NCBI RefSeq assembly: GCF_002551005.1
Contig: NZ_NVOY01000003.1
Span: 53,040-117,039, forward strand
Length of the DNA stretch: 64,000 nucleotides
Source of the DNA: Bacillus pseudomycoides
GTDB lineage: Bacteria; Bacillota; Bacilli; Bacillales; Bacillaceae_G
Reading direction: 5' to 3'
In this document: in pieces, positions 17,980 through 26,440 of the stretch
How the letters are laid out: each line of letters begins with the position of its first letter
Numbering within the stretch: position 1 is the stretch's first letter
Program-made: the position numbers and the translations under genes
Notes under the pieces: generated by a model
Databases searched by the model: none
The model's input: only the letters and a program-made list of their open reading frames with translations
Told to the model about the DNA's origin: nothing

Positions 17980-18010
17980 AGAAAGCTCCTTCATAGAGAG
18001 CTTTCTTCTC
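17980..18010. terminator. Terminator-like hairpin
   Basis: AGAAAGCTC / GAGCTTTCTT stem in the space between the small exported protein gene and bioB. It could terminate the biotin operon after the family B repeat. Confidence 0.6.
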
Positions 18011-18025
18011 AAGTTATCATTATGT

Positions 18026-18206
18026 TTATCCCGCTTTAACGGGCAGTAAGACCCCCACCTCAAGATTGAGAGAGAAGCATTGTCCAGCTCTAGCGGCTAG
18101 AATCTCCGGTCGTTTCGCCCCCTCGGACGAGGCAAAAAGCGCCTCTCTGTCGCGGGCTTTCCATCAGTGGGGATAAAGCCCCCCACTGATGGAAGTTTCA
18201 CTTTAT
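18026..18206 (-). repeat. Intergenic repeat family B, copy 2 (reverse, composite)
   Basis: On the minus strand it starts TAAAGTGAAACTTCC exactly at the bioB stop codon, with hairpin CCATCAGTGGGG / CCCCACTGATGG. The middle, containing agctctagcggctagaatct and ctcggacgaggcaaaaagcg, differs from other copies and looks like a second element nested in it. It ends in the family's ...ttactgcccg...gcgggataa tail. Confidence 0.8.
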
Positions 18207-19201
18207 AATGCACATTCCTCAATTTCAAATCCTAAATCTTCAATCATTCCCCAGTCTGCTGTTGGCTCTTGACCAGCAGTTGTTAAATAATCACCAACGA
18301 AGATTGAGTTGGCCGCAAATAAACCAAGAGGTTGAACAGCTCGTAAATTAATTTCACGTCCGCCAGAAATACGAATTTCTTTTGACGGATTCACAAAGCG
18401 CATCATTGCTAATACTCTCAAGCACTGCATTGGTGTTAATTCTTTTTGTCCTTCTAACGGTGTTCCCTTTACAGAAACAAGGAAGTTACATGGAATAGAA
18501 TCCGCATCTAAACGCTTTAATTCAAATGCAATCTCTACGCGTTGTTCCTCCGTTTCACCCATTCCGAAAATAGCACCAGAACATGGTGATATACCTGCAT
18601 GCTTCGCTTTTTCAACCGTATCAACACGATCGTCATACGTATGAGTTGAACAAATGCTTTCGTAATTATCTACATGCGTATTTAAATTATGATTGTAACG
18701 ATGCACGCCAGCTTCTGCAAGGCGGTGCGCTTGATCTTCATTTAAGAATCCTAGACAGCAACAAATCTTCAAATCAGTCGTTTCGCGAATTTCTTTTACC
18801 GCTCCAATAACATGGTCTACTTCTTTATTAGTTGGGCGACGGCCAGAAGCGACGATACAATATGTGCCTGCCTTACGTCTGATTGCTTCATGTGCACCTT
18901 CGACAATCTTCTCTTGTGTTAACCAAGCATATTTATCAATCGGAGCTTCGGATACGATTGATTGGGAACAATACCCACAATCTTCTGGACATAAACCTGA
19001 CTTCGTATTAATAATCATATTTAGTTTTACTTTTTTCCCGAAGTAATGATGACGAATCACATACGCCGCATTCATAATTTCTAAAACTTCTTCATCATTT
19101 GCTTGTAAAATACTTAGTGCCTCTTCTTTCGTTACATCTCTTCCCTCTAATACTTCAAATGCGATTTGCTTCCAATCTGTTTTCGTTTGTACATGTTTCA
19201 T
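18203..19201 (-). CDS. bioB: Biotin synthase BioB
   Basis: 332-residue radical SAM enzyme inserting sulfur into dethiobiotin. The [4Fe-4S] motif CPEDCGYC is at Cys71, Cys75 and Cys78; further conserved segments are CCCLGFL (Cys ligands of the second cluster), YNHNLNTH and ISGGREIN with the Arg cluster ligand. Start ATG 19201 has AGAGGGGAAG upstream. It overlaps the end of bioC by 47 bases and is the last gene of bioADFHCB. The stop codon abuts a family B repeat. Confidence 0.97.
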   Translation of the reverse strand: MKHVQTKTDWKQIAFEVLEGRDVTKEEALSILQANDEEVLEIMNAAYVIRHHYFGKKVKLNMIINTKSGLCPEDCGYCSQSIVSEAPIDKYAWLTQEKIVEGAHEAIRRKAGTYCIVASGRRPTNKEVDHVIGAVKEIRETTDLKICCCLGFLNEDQAHRLAEAGVHRYNHNLNTHVDNYESICSTHTYDDRVDTVEKAKHAGISPCSGAIFGMGETEEQRVEIAFELKRLDADSIPCNFLVSVKGTPLEGQKELTPMQCLRVLAMMRFVNPSKEIRISGGREINLRAVQPLGLFAANSIFVGDYLTTAGQEPTADWGMIEDLGFEIEECAL

Positions 19202-20012
19202 TTCTTCTCTTCCCCTCTTTTTTCATATAAGAAAATAAAGCATGATATGTTGCTGCAATTCGTTCACCTTCTGTAAAATCTCGTTCGTATATGTGAAGCA
19301 TACTGCGAAAGACAGAAGGACTTTGACAATAAGATTCTTCATTGCTATTCGTTGCTCCAACTTTACGAATCGATTGTAAAAATTCACGAACTGTAGCAAA
19401 CGTTTCTGTGTAACATGTTTCAGCAATATGTATATCCCCTGTTATTATTTTACATAATTGTTGCAGCTGTAATCCTGTAAAAAAGCTTTGCCCAACAGTT
19501 GTAGTACCTTCTACTGCATACGCTGTTTTCGCACGCTGAAATGATGTATGAAGCTCATGAAACGTTTCATTTCCAAATGTTGAAAACAACAGAACACCAT
19601 CTTCACGTAAATTTTCATATAAATTTACTAATGTAGCTGGTAAATCATTTAACCATTGAAATGTTGCATTGGAGATCATAACATCATATTGTTCGTGAAG
19701 CGTAATACGTTCAATGTCTTCACATTGAAATGTAACAGCCTCTACATTACACCTTGTTTTTGCTTTCGCAATCATACTTTCTGCAAAATCAACAGCTGTA
19801 ATCGTTGCCTTCGGAAAGGATGTTGCTAGTTGTTCTGTAACATAACCTGTACCGCAGCCAAGTTCTAAAATATGAATTTGTGCCGCTTCATCGTAATGTT
19901 CTTTCATATGAGTAAGCAGCTGATCTGCCATCTTTTTTTGAACATTTGCATATTGATCATAGAATACAGCAGCTTGATTAAATCGTTTTTGTAACAACGT
20001 CTTGTTAATCAT
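19155..20012 (-). CDS. bioC: Malonyl-ACP O-methyltransferase BioC
   Basis: 285-residue SAM-dependent methyltransferase that starts pimeloyl synthesis by methylating malonyl-ACP, letting it enter fatty acid elongation. Motif I LELGCGTGYVTEQLA and the following VDFAESMI acidic loop bind SAM; ISNATFQWLND is a BioC-typical segment. The start overlaps bioH by 8 bases and the C-terminus runs 47 bases into bioB, where it is highly charged (KKEGKRRNETC) because it reads through bioB's binding site. Confidence 0.95.
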   Translation of the reverse strand: MINKTLLQKRFNQAAVFYDQYANVQKKMADQLLTHMKEHYDEAAQIHILELGCGTGYVTEQLATSFPKATITAVDFAESMIAKAKTRCNVEAVTFQCEDIERITLHEQYDVMISNATFQWLNDLPATLVNLYENLREDGVLLFSTFGNETFHELHTSFQRAKTAYAVEGTTTVGQSFFTGLQLQQLCKIITGDIHIAETCYTETFATVREFLQSIRKVGATNSNEESYCQSPSVFRSMLHIYERDFTEGERIAATYHALFSYMKKEGKRRNETCTNENRLEANRI

Positions 20013-20727
20013 TTCGCTCTATCCCCTTTACAAACTGTATCATTTCTTTTGCACATCTTTCTGCTTGTGTGAAACAAAGTACATGTCCAGCTTCTTCTAT
20101 AATCGTGAGTGAAGCGTTTATTTTCCCTTGTATATACTCCGCTGCAGAGATAGGGCAAATCACATCATCTTTTCCATGAAAAAGTAATACTGGCACATCT
20201 ATTTGTAATAGCTGTTCTCTAGCGTCTGTTTCTTTTAAATAATGGAGTCCACATTGCAAAGAATGAATCGAATCACCTTGAAATTGTTCAGCTATTTTCA
20301 GAAATGCCCTGTCTTGTCCGCTTTCCTGCTCCGCCTTGGAAAACATACTCATATAAAATCGTTTCAACGTATCATCTTTTTGTTTCAAAAGATTTCGGCT
20401 CATTCGGTCGACAAAAGAGTGTTTCCAGCCATGTATGTAATCGGAATCTGTTGTAAATTTCGCTGTTCCTCCTAGTAAAACAATCCCTTTCGTTTGTAAT
20501 AAATGATGCACTTGAAGAGCAGCCAATGCCCCGAGTGACCAGCCAACTAAAATTACTTCTTTATCTTGCGCTACCTCTATAATTCGGCGTTGAAAGTCCT
20601 GCTCATCTTCAACATTGCGCCAATGAACGACATGTACGGAAAAATCATGCAAATGCGGAAGGAATGCTTCCCAAACCTGTTCTTCCATACCCCACCCCGA
20701 AATAAGAATAAGAGTAGGCTGCGTCAT
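20005..20727 (-). CDS. bioH: Pimeloyl-ACP methyl ester esterase BioH-like
   Basis: 240-residue alpha/beta hydrolase assigned to the esterase step that removes BioC's methyl group. The nucleophile elbow GWSLGA places the Ser at residue 64; later [10 protein letters not shown] supplies the Asp and EAGHVLCF the His. ATG 20727 has AAGAAGGAGTGATTTC upstream and forms ATGA overlap with bioF; the longer frame to 20778 lies inside bioF. Position between bioF and bioC supports BioH. It is a fast-evolving role, so the exact esterase class is inferred from context. Confidence 0.88.
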   Translation of the reverse strand: MTQPTLILISGWGMEEQVWEAFLPHLHDFSVHVVHWRNVEDEQDFQRRIIEVAQDKEVILVGWSLGALAALQVHHLLQTKGIVLLGGTAKFTTDSDYIHGWKHSFVDRMSRNLLKQKDDTLKRFYMSMFSKAEQESGQDRAFLKIAEQFQGDSIHSLQCGLHYLKETDAREQLLQIDVPVLLFHGKDDVICPISAAEYIQGKINASLTIIEEAGHVLCFTQAERCAKEMIQFVKGIERND

Positions 20728-21911
20728 GAAATCACTCCTTCTTCTTTTCCAATTTGTACAATCCGCTGCGTTGCCCACTGCAAATCATTATTCGTATGCT
20801 GCGCTGTTACAGCAAACCGGATGCGGGAACTATGCTGCGGTACAGTAGGCGGCCGAATCGCAATTGCTGCTATCCCTGCTTCTTGCAATTTCATACTAAA
20901 ACGGAGCGCTGCTTCATTAGAGCCTACGATAACAGGAACAATATGCGTCGTGCTGTCTCCAATATGAAAACCAGCTTCTTGCAGAGCTGTTCGAAAATAT
21001 CGACCATTTTCTATTAATCTATAACGATCTGTTTCATCTTTTCTCACAATGTCAATTGCTTTCCCAATTGCGCCAAGCGTTCCTGGAGGCAAAGCGGTTG
21101 TAAAAATAAAACTGCGCATCGTATTGATCAAATACTCGATACAAACAGCACTTCCAGTAATATAGGCACCATAACAGCCCATTGCTTTACTAAATGTACC
21201 CATGTGAATATCTATGCACTTAGCTAATTGGGGATGCTCATGAGCAAGACCCGCTCCATTTCTCCCATATATTCCGCCTGCATGTGCCTCATCAACCATA
21301 AGAAGCGCTCCGTACTTTTCTTTCAGCATCACTAAATCTTCTAAGTGAGCCCTATCTCCATCCATGCTAAAAATAGTATCCGTAACAATTAGTTTTCGTT
21401 TTTCTACATTTGCAGATTTCAACAATTTCTCTAAATGTTCTAAATCATTATGACGATAGCGCTTATGTTCGGCACCGCTTAATACGATGCCATCTACAAT
21501 ACTGGCATGATTCAGCCTATCGCTAAACACAATGTCATGACGACTTACAAGTGAAGAAATGGCTCCGACATTTGCCGTATAACCACTATTCACAATTAGT
21601 GCTTTTTCAGTTTCTTTCCAAGCGCATATATGCTGTTCAATTTCTTCATATAACGGATAGTTCCCGACAACAAGACGTGATGCTGCCCCTCCGGTCCCAT
21701 ACTTAATTGTCGCTTCTATTGCAGCTTCTTTTAATCGTTCATCACCAGCTAATCCTAAGTAATTGTTTGAAGCTAAATTTAATAATCTCTTTCCATTTCG
21801 AACGAGCCACGCTTGTTCGGCGTGCTCCGTTGCAAACAATTTTCGGTGCTGTGATGTTTCGATAAGATTCGATAACTTAGACTGAAAATGCGTTTCCCAC
21901 ACTGGATTCAT
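20724..21911 (-). CDS. bioF: 8-amino-7-oxononanoate synthase BioF
   Basis: 395-residue PLP enzyme condensing pimeloyl-thioester with alanine. Motifs: [35 protein letters not shown] and the PLP lysine in [11 protein letters not shown]. Length matches the family. Start ATG 21911 lies within the last 35 bases of bioD, so translation is coupled. The C-terminus overlaps bioH by four bases. Confidence 0.95.
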   Translation of the reverse strand: MNPVWETHFQSKLSNLIETSQHRKLFATEHAEQAWLVRNGKRLLNLASNNYLGLAGDERLKEAAIEATIKYGTGGAASRLVVGNYPLYEEIEQHICAWKETEKALIVNSGYTANVGAISSLVSRHDIVFSDRLNHASIVDGIVLSGAEHKRYRHNDLEHLEKLLKSANVEKRKLIVTDTIFSMDGDRAHLEDLVMLKEKYGALLMVDEAHAGGIYGRNGAGLAHEHPQLAKCIDIHMGTFSKAMGCYGAYITGSAVCIEYLINTMRSFIFTTALPPGTLGAIGKAIDIVRKDETDRYRLIENGRYFRTALQEAGFHIGDSTTHIVPVIVGSNEAALRFSMKLQEAGIAAIAIRPPTVPQHSSRIRFAVTAQHTNNDLQWATQRIVQIGKEEGVIS

Positions 21912-22605
21912 TGCGTAAAAACTCCTCTAACCTTGGGATAGCAATACTCTCTTCTGCCACTTGTAATAGTTCATTTCTTGTAAAGTCTTCACGAAGCGCT
22001 GGCAGCAATCCAATAACCGGTACGCCGCTTAATTCTTCTATCATTTCTTTATTTTCTAATACTCTTTCTTTTTCATGTTCTCGGCATCCAGATAAAATGA
22101 TACCTGCGACTGATAGGTCGTGTGCTTTTGCATAAGAAACCGTTAAAATCGTATGATTCACTGTCCCAAGTGTTGGCCTTGCTACAATAAGCAATGGTAA
22201 TTGCAATTGTTTCGCAAAATCAACAACGAGGGCATCGTCTGTGTAGGGAACTACGAGTCCGCCAGCACCTTCTATAAACAAAGAGTCGAACTGTTTCGAC
22301 AATTTTTCATAATGACTCGTAATATCTGATAATAATACTTTCCTTCCCGCCCGCTTCATTGCTAAGCGAGGCGCAAGCGGTTCTTGAACTGAGTATGGAC
22401 AAATCTCTTCGCAAGATATTGTTACACCTGCAGCTGCTTTCAACCGAGCAGCATCTCCTTCTTGATGTGAGGAAAGATGACCACTTTGCAATGGTTTATA
22501 GACACCGATATTATATCCACGCTCGCGAAGCACACCTGCTAATGCACCTGTTACAACCGTTTTTCCTACTTCCGTATCGGTTGCTGTCACAAAGAAACCA
22601 CTCAT
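21877..22605 (-). CDS. bioD: Dethiobiotin synthetase BioD
   Basis: 242-residue ATP-dependent enzyme closing the ureido ring of dethiobiotin. The P-loop-like segment [19 protein letters not shown] is at the N-terminus, with VYKPLQSG and [10 protein letters not shown] later, all diagnostic. Two adjacent ATGs exist (22608, 22605); I use the second because GGAGGGAGA is better spaced. The first overlaps the bioA stop as ATGATGA. The 3' end overlaps bioF by 35 bases. Confidence 0.95.
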   Translation of the reverse strand: MSGFFVTATDTEVGKTVVTGALAGVLRERGYNIGVYKPLQSGHLSSHQEGDAARLKAAAGVTISCEEICPYSVQEPLAPRLAMKRAGRKVLLSDITSHYEKLSKQFDSLFIEGAGGLVVPYTDDALVVDFAKQLQLPLLIVARPTLGTVNHTILTVSYAKAHDLSVAGIILSGCREHEKERVLENKEMIEELSGVPVIGLLPALREDFTRNELLQVAEESIAIPRLEEFLRNESSVGNAFSV

Positions 22606-23984
22606 CATTCTCCCTCCGTCACCTCTTGAATGGCTTGCTGTAAAATCGCAATCATATCTTCCAGTTCTTCTATCGTAGAAGCAAGCGGTGGCATAAAGAC
22701 AACAACATTCCCTAGCGGACGAAGAATCATTCCTAAATCACGTGCTCTTTTGCAAACTTTCACACCGACTCGCTCCTGCCAAGAATATGCTTCCTTCGTT
22801 TCTTTATTTTGCACAAGCTCAATGCCAATCATAAAGCCTCGCTGACGAATATCTCCTACATGCTTAAACCCCTGCAAAACTTCTAAGCGTTTTGCGATAT
22901 ATTCCGCTTTATGACTAACAGCTTCTATAAGATTAGTCGTTTCAAATAATTTCAAATTCGCAAGTGCTACTGCACAGCCTAGTGGATTCCCTGTATAACT
23001 ATGACCGTGGAAAAACGTTTTTTGTTCCTCATAATCACCTAAAAACGCTCGATAAATTTCATCTGTCGTTACGGTAATGGCAACCGGTAAATATCCTCCT
23101 GTTAGCCCCTTTCCGGCAGTTAAAATATCCGGCGTGATTCCCTCATGCTCGCATGCAAACATTTTTCCTGTTCTGCCAAATCCCGTTGCTACTTCATCTG
23201 TAATAAGAAGAACATTGTATGCTGTGCAAAGCTCTCTTAATCCTTTTAAATAACCATCTGGCATAGTAATGATACCGCTCGCCCCCTGGACAAGTGGTTC
23301 AACAATAACAGCTGCCACTTCTTCATGATTGTTTCGCAATAAATCTTCCATTTCTTCTAAATGTTTTTTCACAATCATTTGTCCATCTTCCCCATAAGGA
23401 GAACGATATATATACGGATATGGTACTTTTAACGTATCAAATAAAAGCGTACTATACACTTGGTGAAACATATCAATCGCCCCGACTGATACCGCTCCAA
23501 TTGTGTCGCCATGATACGCTTCTTTCATCGTAATAAATTTTTTCTTGTTAGCCTTTCCTTTATGCTGCCAATATTGAAAGGCCATTTTAATTGCAATTTC
23601 AACTGATGTCGCACCAGAATCAGAATAAAAAACTTTCTTCAGTCCATTCGGTACAATTTCAATAATTTTTTCGGCTAATAAAATACTTGGTACATTCGCG
23701 ATACCTAGCAATGTAGAGTGTGCAACTTTATTCAATTGCTCACGAATCGCATCATCTAACTCTTGAACATGGTGACCATGAACATTGAGCCAAATAGAAG
23801 ACACACCGTCCCAATAGCCTTTCCCATTCACATCATATAACTTTCTTCCTTCTCCCCGTTCAATAATGACAGGATCATCTTCCAAATAATCTTTCATTTG
23901 AGTAAAAGGATGCCACACATAATCTTTATTTTTTTGAGCTAATTCCTCATATGTAAAAGTTTGTTCCATGCTCCTCACAGTCAT
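22605..23984 (-). CDS. bioA: Adenosylmethionine-8-amino-7-oxononanoate aminotransferase BioA
   Basis: 459-residue class III PLP aminotransferase making 7,8-diaminopelargonate. Motifs: [51 protein letters not shown] and the PLP lysine in [12 protein letters not shown]. First gene of the operon. ATG 23984 is favoured (AGGGGTGA eight bases upstream) over GTG 23993. Its promoter is covered by the BirA operator. Confidence 0.95.
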   Translation of the reverse strand: MTVRSMEQTFTYEELAQKNKDYVWHPFTQMKDYLEDDPVIIERGEGRKLYDVNGKGYWDGVSSIWLNVHGHHVQELDDAIREQLNKVAHSTLLGIANVPSILLAEKIIEIVPNGLKKVFYSDSGATSVEIAIKMAFQYWQHKGKANKKKFITMKEAYHGDTIGAVSVGAIDMFHQVYSTLLFDTLKVPYPYIYRSPYGEDGQMIVKKHLEEMEDLLRNNHEEVAAVIVEPLVQGASGIITMPDGYLKGLRELCTAYNVLLITDEVATGFGRTGKMFACEHEGITPDILTAGKGLTGGYLPVAITVTTDEIYRAFLGDYEEQKTFFHGHSYTGNPLGCAVALANLKLFETTNLIEAVSHKAEYIAKRLEVLQGFKHVGDIRQRGFMIGIELVQNKETKEAYSWQERVGVKVCKRARDLGMILRPLGNVVVFMPPLASTIEELEDMIAILQQAIQEVTEGE

Positions 23985-23995
23985 GATTGTCACCC

Positions 23996-24032
23996 CTAAT
24001 GTTAACTAGTTTTATTTAAAGGTTAACATTAG
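23996..24032. promoter_or_regulatory. BirA operator of the biotin operon
   Basis: Perfect inverted repeat CTAATGTTAAC - 15 bases - GTTAACATTAG. The arms and 15-base spacing are those of BirA (biotin protein ligase/repressor) sites. It lies 12 bases before the bioA start and overlaps the region downstream of a TTGACA -35, so bound BirA would block transcription. Confidence 0.95.
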
Positions 24033-24043
24033 AAAACAAATAC

Positions 24044-24049
24044 TGTCAA
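24044..24049 (-). promoter_or_regulatory. -35 box of the bio operon promoter
   Basis: TTGACA on the minus strand. The -10 region falls inside the BirA operator; the exact -10 hexamer is not clear. Confidence 0.6.
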
Positions 24050-24083
24050 TTCTTTTTCATAGAATCATATTCTAAAAAAAGAA

Positions 24084-24105
24084 CGACTTATCCTATGATA
24101 AGTCG
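24084..24105 (-). terminator. Terminator of the small exported protein gene
   Basis: CGACTTATC / GATAAGTCG, then TTCTTTTTTT on the minus strand, directly after the stop codon at 24108. Confidence 0.85.
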
Positions 24106-24107
24106 CC

Positions 24108-24455
24108 CTATTTTTCATGCTGAATTTTACCAATCTCTTGAATCAATTGTTCGTCCGTTTTACCTTCTACTTCAATTCCAAGCTCTTTTGCATGCTCCCG
24201 AAGAAGCTCTTGGCGCTTTTCAGAACGCACTGCACCTATTTCTTTTTGAATCTGTTCTTTTGTTTTTCCTTCTGTAGAAACCCCGAATTTATCTGCTGTT
24301 TTTTTCATTTTTTCTTCTTCATCTTGTCTTACTGTTTCTTTTGGCTTTTCAACACTTTTCTTTACTGAATTAGGAGATGACGCAAATGCTGTATAAATTC
24401 CAGCACCACCAATGACTGTGAACAACATTGAAATAATTATGATTTTCATCTTCAT
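24108..24455 (-). CDS. Small membrane-anchored or exported protein with G-I-x-x-E-G-K repeats
   Basis: 115-residue protein, function unknown. An N-terminal hydrophobic segment (IIISMLFTVIGGAGIYTAFA) is followed by a Lys/Glu-rich linker and two repeats: FGVSTEGKTKEQIQKEIG (residues about 56-73) and LGIEVEGKTDEQLIQEIG (about 91-108). The same motif occurs once in the 79-residue protein at 17596-17835 on the other side of the biotin operon. ATG 24455 follows AAGGAGGGAAAAAT. Confidence 0.7.
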   Translation of the reverse strand: MKMKIIIISMLFTVIGGAGIYTAFASSPNSVKKSVEKPKETVRQDEEEKMKKTADKFGVSTEGKTKEQIQKEIGAVRSEKRQELLREHAKELGIEVEGKTDEQLIQEIGKIQHEK

Positions 24456-24539
24456 ATTTTTCCCTCCTTAAATTCATTATAACGAACAAAAAGATAATTT
24501 GTACCCTTTTTCTCTATCATGCAACTTTAAAAATAATTG

Positions 24540-24569
24540 TTGACATCCTCCTATTTTGTATGATAAAAA
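24540..24569 (+). promoter_or_regulatory. Promoter of the T-box / nhaC transcript
   Basis: TTGACA (24540-24545), 18 bases, TAAAAT (24564-24569) with an extended TGn. The T-box leader begins about 20 bases later. Confidence 0.7.
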
Positions 24570-24589
24570 TTTACTAACACGATATGAAT

Positions 24590-24830
24590 CAGCGATGATA
24601 GGATTTAGTAGTATTTCGCTTCATGATTTCAGAGAGCTGGTGGTTGGTGCGAATCAGTACAGAACGAAGTATGAATTACCCCCTTGAGCTTCTTTTACGA
24701 AACAGTTGGAGTAGTGAAAGACGGTTACAGACCGTTATGTCTGCAAAGTGGTGAAATGTTTTTTATTTCACAATTTAGGGTGGTACCGCGATATTTTCGC
24801 CCCTGCATTATTGCAGGGGCGTTTTTTATT
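24590..24830 (+). ncRNA. T-box leader: Stem I, antiterminator and first terminator
   Basis: Complete T-box riboswitch. Stem I region gcgatgataggatttagtag, agagagctggtggttggtg, specifier region gaattaccccc and ttgagc; stem III-like gtgaaat/atttcac; T-box agggtggtaccgcg (24777-24790); terminator CGCCCCTGCA/TGCAGGGGCG (24798-24821) plus TTTTTT. Uncharged cognate tRNA should allow readthrough to the NhaC-type antiporter. The specifier is ambiguous by eye: UAC (Tyr), AUU (Ile) or UUA (Leu). Regulation of NhaC/YheL-type genes by a Tyr T-box, as I recall from the literature, favours UAC. Confidence 0.93.
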
Positions 24831-24863
24831 TTCATCGATCGGTATATACCTTTCATTGTCATA

Positions 24864-24937
24864 CATTTCACAAGCTAGGGTGGTACCGCGATTATTTTCG
24901 TCCCTGCATTTATTGCAGGGGCGTTTTTTATTTTCCA
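24864..24937 (+). ncRNA. Duplicated T-box antiterminator/terminator module
   Basis: A second agggtggtaccgcg (24877-24890) lies exactly 100 bases after the first and is followed by a second terminator CGTCCCTGCA/TGCAGGGGCG (24899-24923) plus TTTTTT. Flanking sequence is also duplicated (atttcacaa before, ttttttattttc after). There is no second Stem I or specifier, so this is a partial tandem duplication, not a tandem T-box. Confidence 0.9.
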
Positions 24938-24954
24938 AAAAGGAGAGAAGTAGT

Positions 24955-25023
24955 ATGCAAGTTGGGGCGGCCGGGGGAATTATTCGATATTGGCGTATTT
25001 TTTCAAATCATAGTAAAACATAA
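24955..25023 (+). CDS. Possible 22-codon leader ORF
   Basis: Short ORF (MQVGAAGGIIRYW...) with a good binding site aaaggagagaagtag, placed between the second terminator and nhaC; its stop is 22 bases before the nhaC start. It may be translated and coupled to nhaC, or be incidental. No similarity recognised. Confidence 0.35.
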   Translation: MQVGAAGGIIRYWRIFSNHSKT

Positions 25024-25045
25024 CAGCTAAGGAGGATTTATTATC

Positions 25046-26422
25046 ATGATTACAAAACGAGCGTCTATTATACTAACAGCTCTTATCTTTTTATGTATCG
25101 GTTTTAGCGTCATTCAATTACAAGTTATGCCTCATATTCCTATTTTATTTGGGATTATCATATTACTAGCATTTGGATTCATAAAGAAAATACCATGGTC
25201 TGTAATGGAGAACGGAATGAAAAACGGTATTTCAGCTGGCTTACCATCTATTTTTATCTTTTTACTTGTCGGTGCATTAATTAGCGTTTGGATTGCCGCT
25301 GGAACGATTCCGACATTAATGGTGTACGGTTTTCAAATTGTTTCACCTAAAATTTTCTTACCAACAGTCTTTATCGTCTGTTCTATTATCGGTACTAGTA
25401 TTGGTAGTGCCTTCACAACAGCTGCGACAGTTGGAATTGCTTTCATGGGAATGGGAAGTGCTCTCGGATACGATGCTGCTTTAGTTGCTGGCGCTGTTAT
25501 TTCTGGATCTTTCTTTGGAGACAAAATGTCACCTCTTTCTGATACAACAAACTTAGCACCTGCTGTCTCTAAAGTAGATATGTTTGATCATATTCGAAAT
25601 ATGTTGTGGACGACTGTACCTGCATTTGCTATTTCACTCGTTATTTTCTTTATTCTTGGAAAAGACAATTCTGGACAACTTCAGTTTGCCTCTTTCACAG
25701 AAACATTAGAAAAACACGCAACAATTTCGATCGTTACTTTACTACCTGTTCTTGTGTTATTTGTATTAGCAGTGAAAAAAGTTCCAGCAGTTCCTACGTT
25801 ACTTGCTGGTATTATCTCAGGTATTATCATTCTATTTATTTTTACTCCAAATACATCTCTTACAAACTTAATTAATATTATGCAAAACGGATATGTATCG
25901 CATACAGGTGTAAAAGATATTGATAGTTTATTAACACGTGGCGGGTTACAAAGTATGTTAATGTCTGTCGCCCTAATTTTCCTTTCACTCGGTATGGGAG
26001 GATTACTACAAGAAATGGGGATTATTAAACAACTTATGGCCGCAATCTCAAACTTTGTCACTACGAGCGGACGTTTAATCTTCTCGACAGCAGCCACTGC
26101 AATCGGGGTTAACTTTTTGCTTGGTGAACAATACTTATCAATCATCTTACCAGGTCAAGCATTTGCAGAAAAATACGATGAGCTGGGCTTAAAGCGCCGT
26201 AATCTATCACGTGTATTAGAAGATGCCGGCACAGTGATTAATCCGCTCGTACCATGGGGCGTTAGCGGTGTGTTTCTCGCAAGTGTTCTAAACGTACCAA
26301 CAATGAGTTACCTGCCATACACTGTTTTCTGTTTACTTTGTCCAATCATCACTTTATTTGTTGGCTTCACAGGCTTTGGTCTTTCATGGGAAAAAGAACA
26401 GAAAGAAAAGTCCGCTGCTTAG
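25046..26422 (+). CDS. NhaC-family Na+/H+ antiporter-like transporter
   Basis: 458-residue polytopic membrane protein of the NhaC family (B. subtilis YheL relatives), about 11-12 hydrophobic segments. Conserved segments: IGSAFTTAATVGIAFMGMG, GSFFGDKMSPLSDTTNLAP and LEDAGTVINPLVPWG. Family members exchange Na+ for H+. Control by a T-box leader implies a role linked to an amino acid, either uptake of that amino acid or of an organic acid, as known for MleN-type relatives. ATG 25046 follows aaggaggatttattatc. A terminator overlaps the stop codon. Confidence 0.88.
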   Translation: MITKRASIILTALIFLCIGFSVIQLQVMPHIPILFGIIILLAFGFIKKIPWSVMENGMKNGISAGLPSIFIFLLVGALISVWIAAGTIPTLMVYGFQIVSPKIFLPTVFIVCSIIGTSIGSAFTTAATVGIAFMGMGSALGYDAALVAGAVISGSFFGDKMSPLSDTTNLAPAVSKVDMFDHIRNMLWTTVPAFAISLVIFFILGKDNSGQLQFASFTETLEKHATISIVTLLPVLVLFVLAVKKVPAVPTLLAGIISGIIILFIFTPNTSLTNLINIMQNGYVSHTGVKDIDSLLTRGGLQSMLMSVALIFLSLGMGGLLQEMGIIKQLMAAISNFVTTSGRLIFSTAATAIGVNFLLGEQYLSIILPGQAFAEKYDELGLKRRNLSRVLEDAGTVINPLVPWGVSGVFLASVLNVPTMSYLPYTVFCLLCPIITLFVGFTGFGLSWEKEQKEKSAA

Positions 26423-26436
26423 CAGTGGACTTTTTC
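26407..26436 (+). terminator. Terminator of nhaC gene
   Basis: GTCCGCTGC / GCAGTGGAC around the TAG stop, then TTTTTCTTTATT. Confidence 0.85.
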
Positions 26437-26440
26437 TTTA

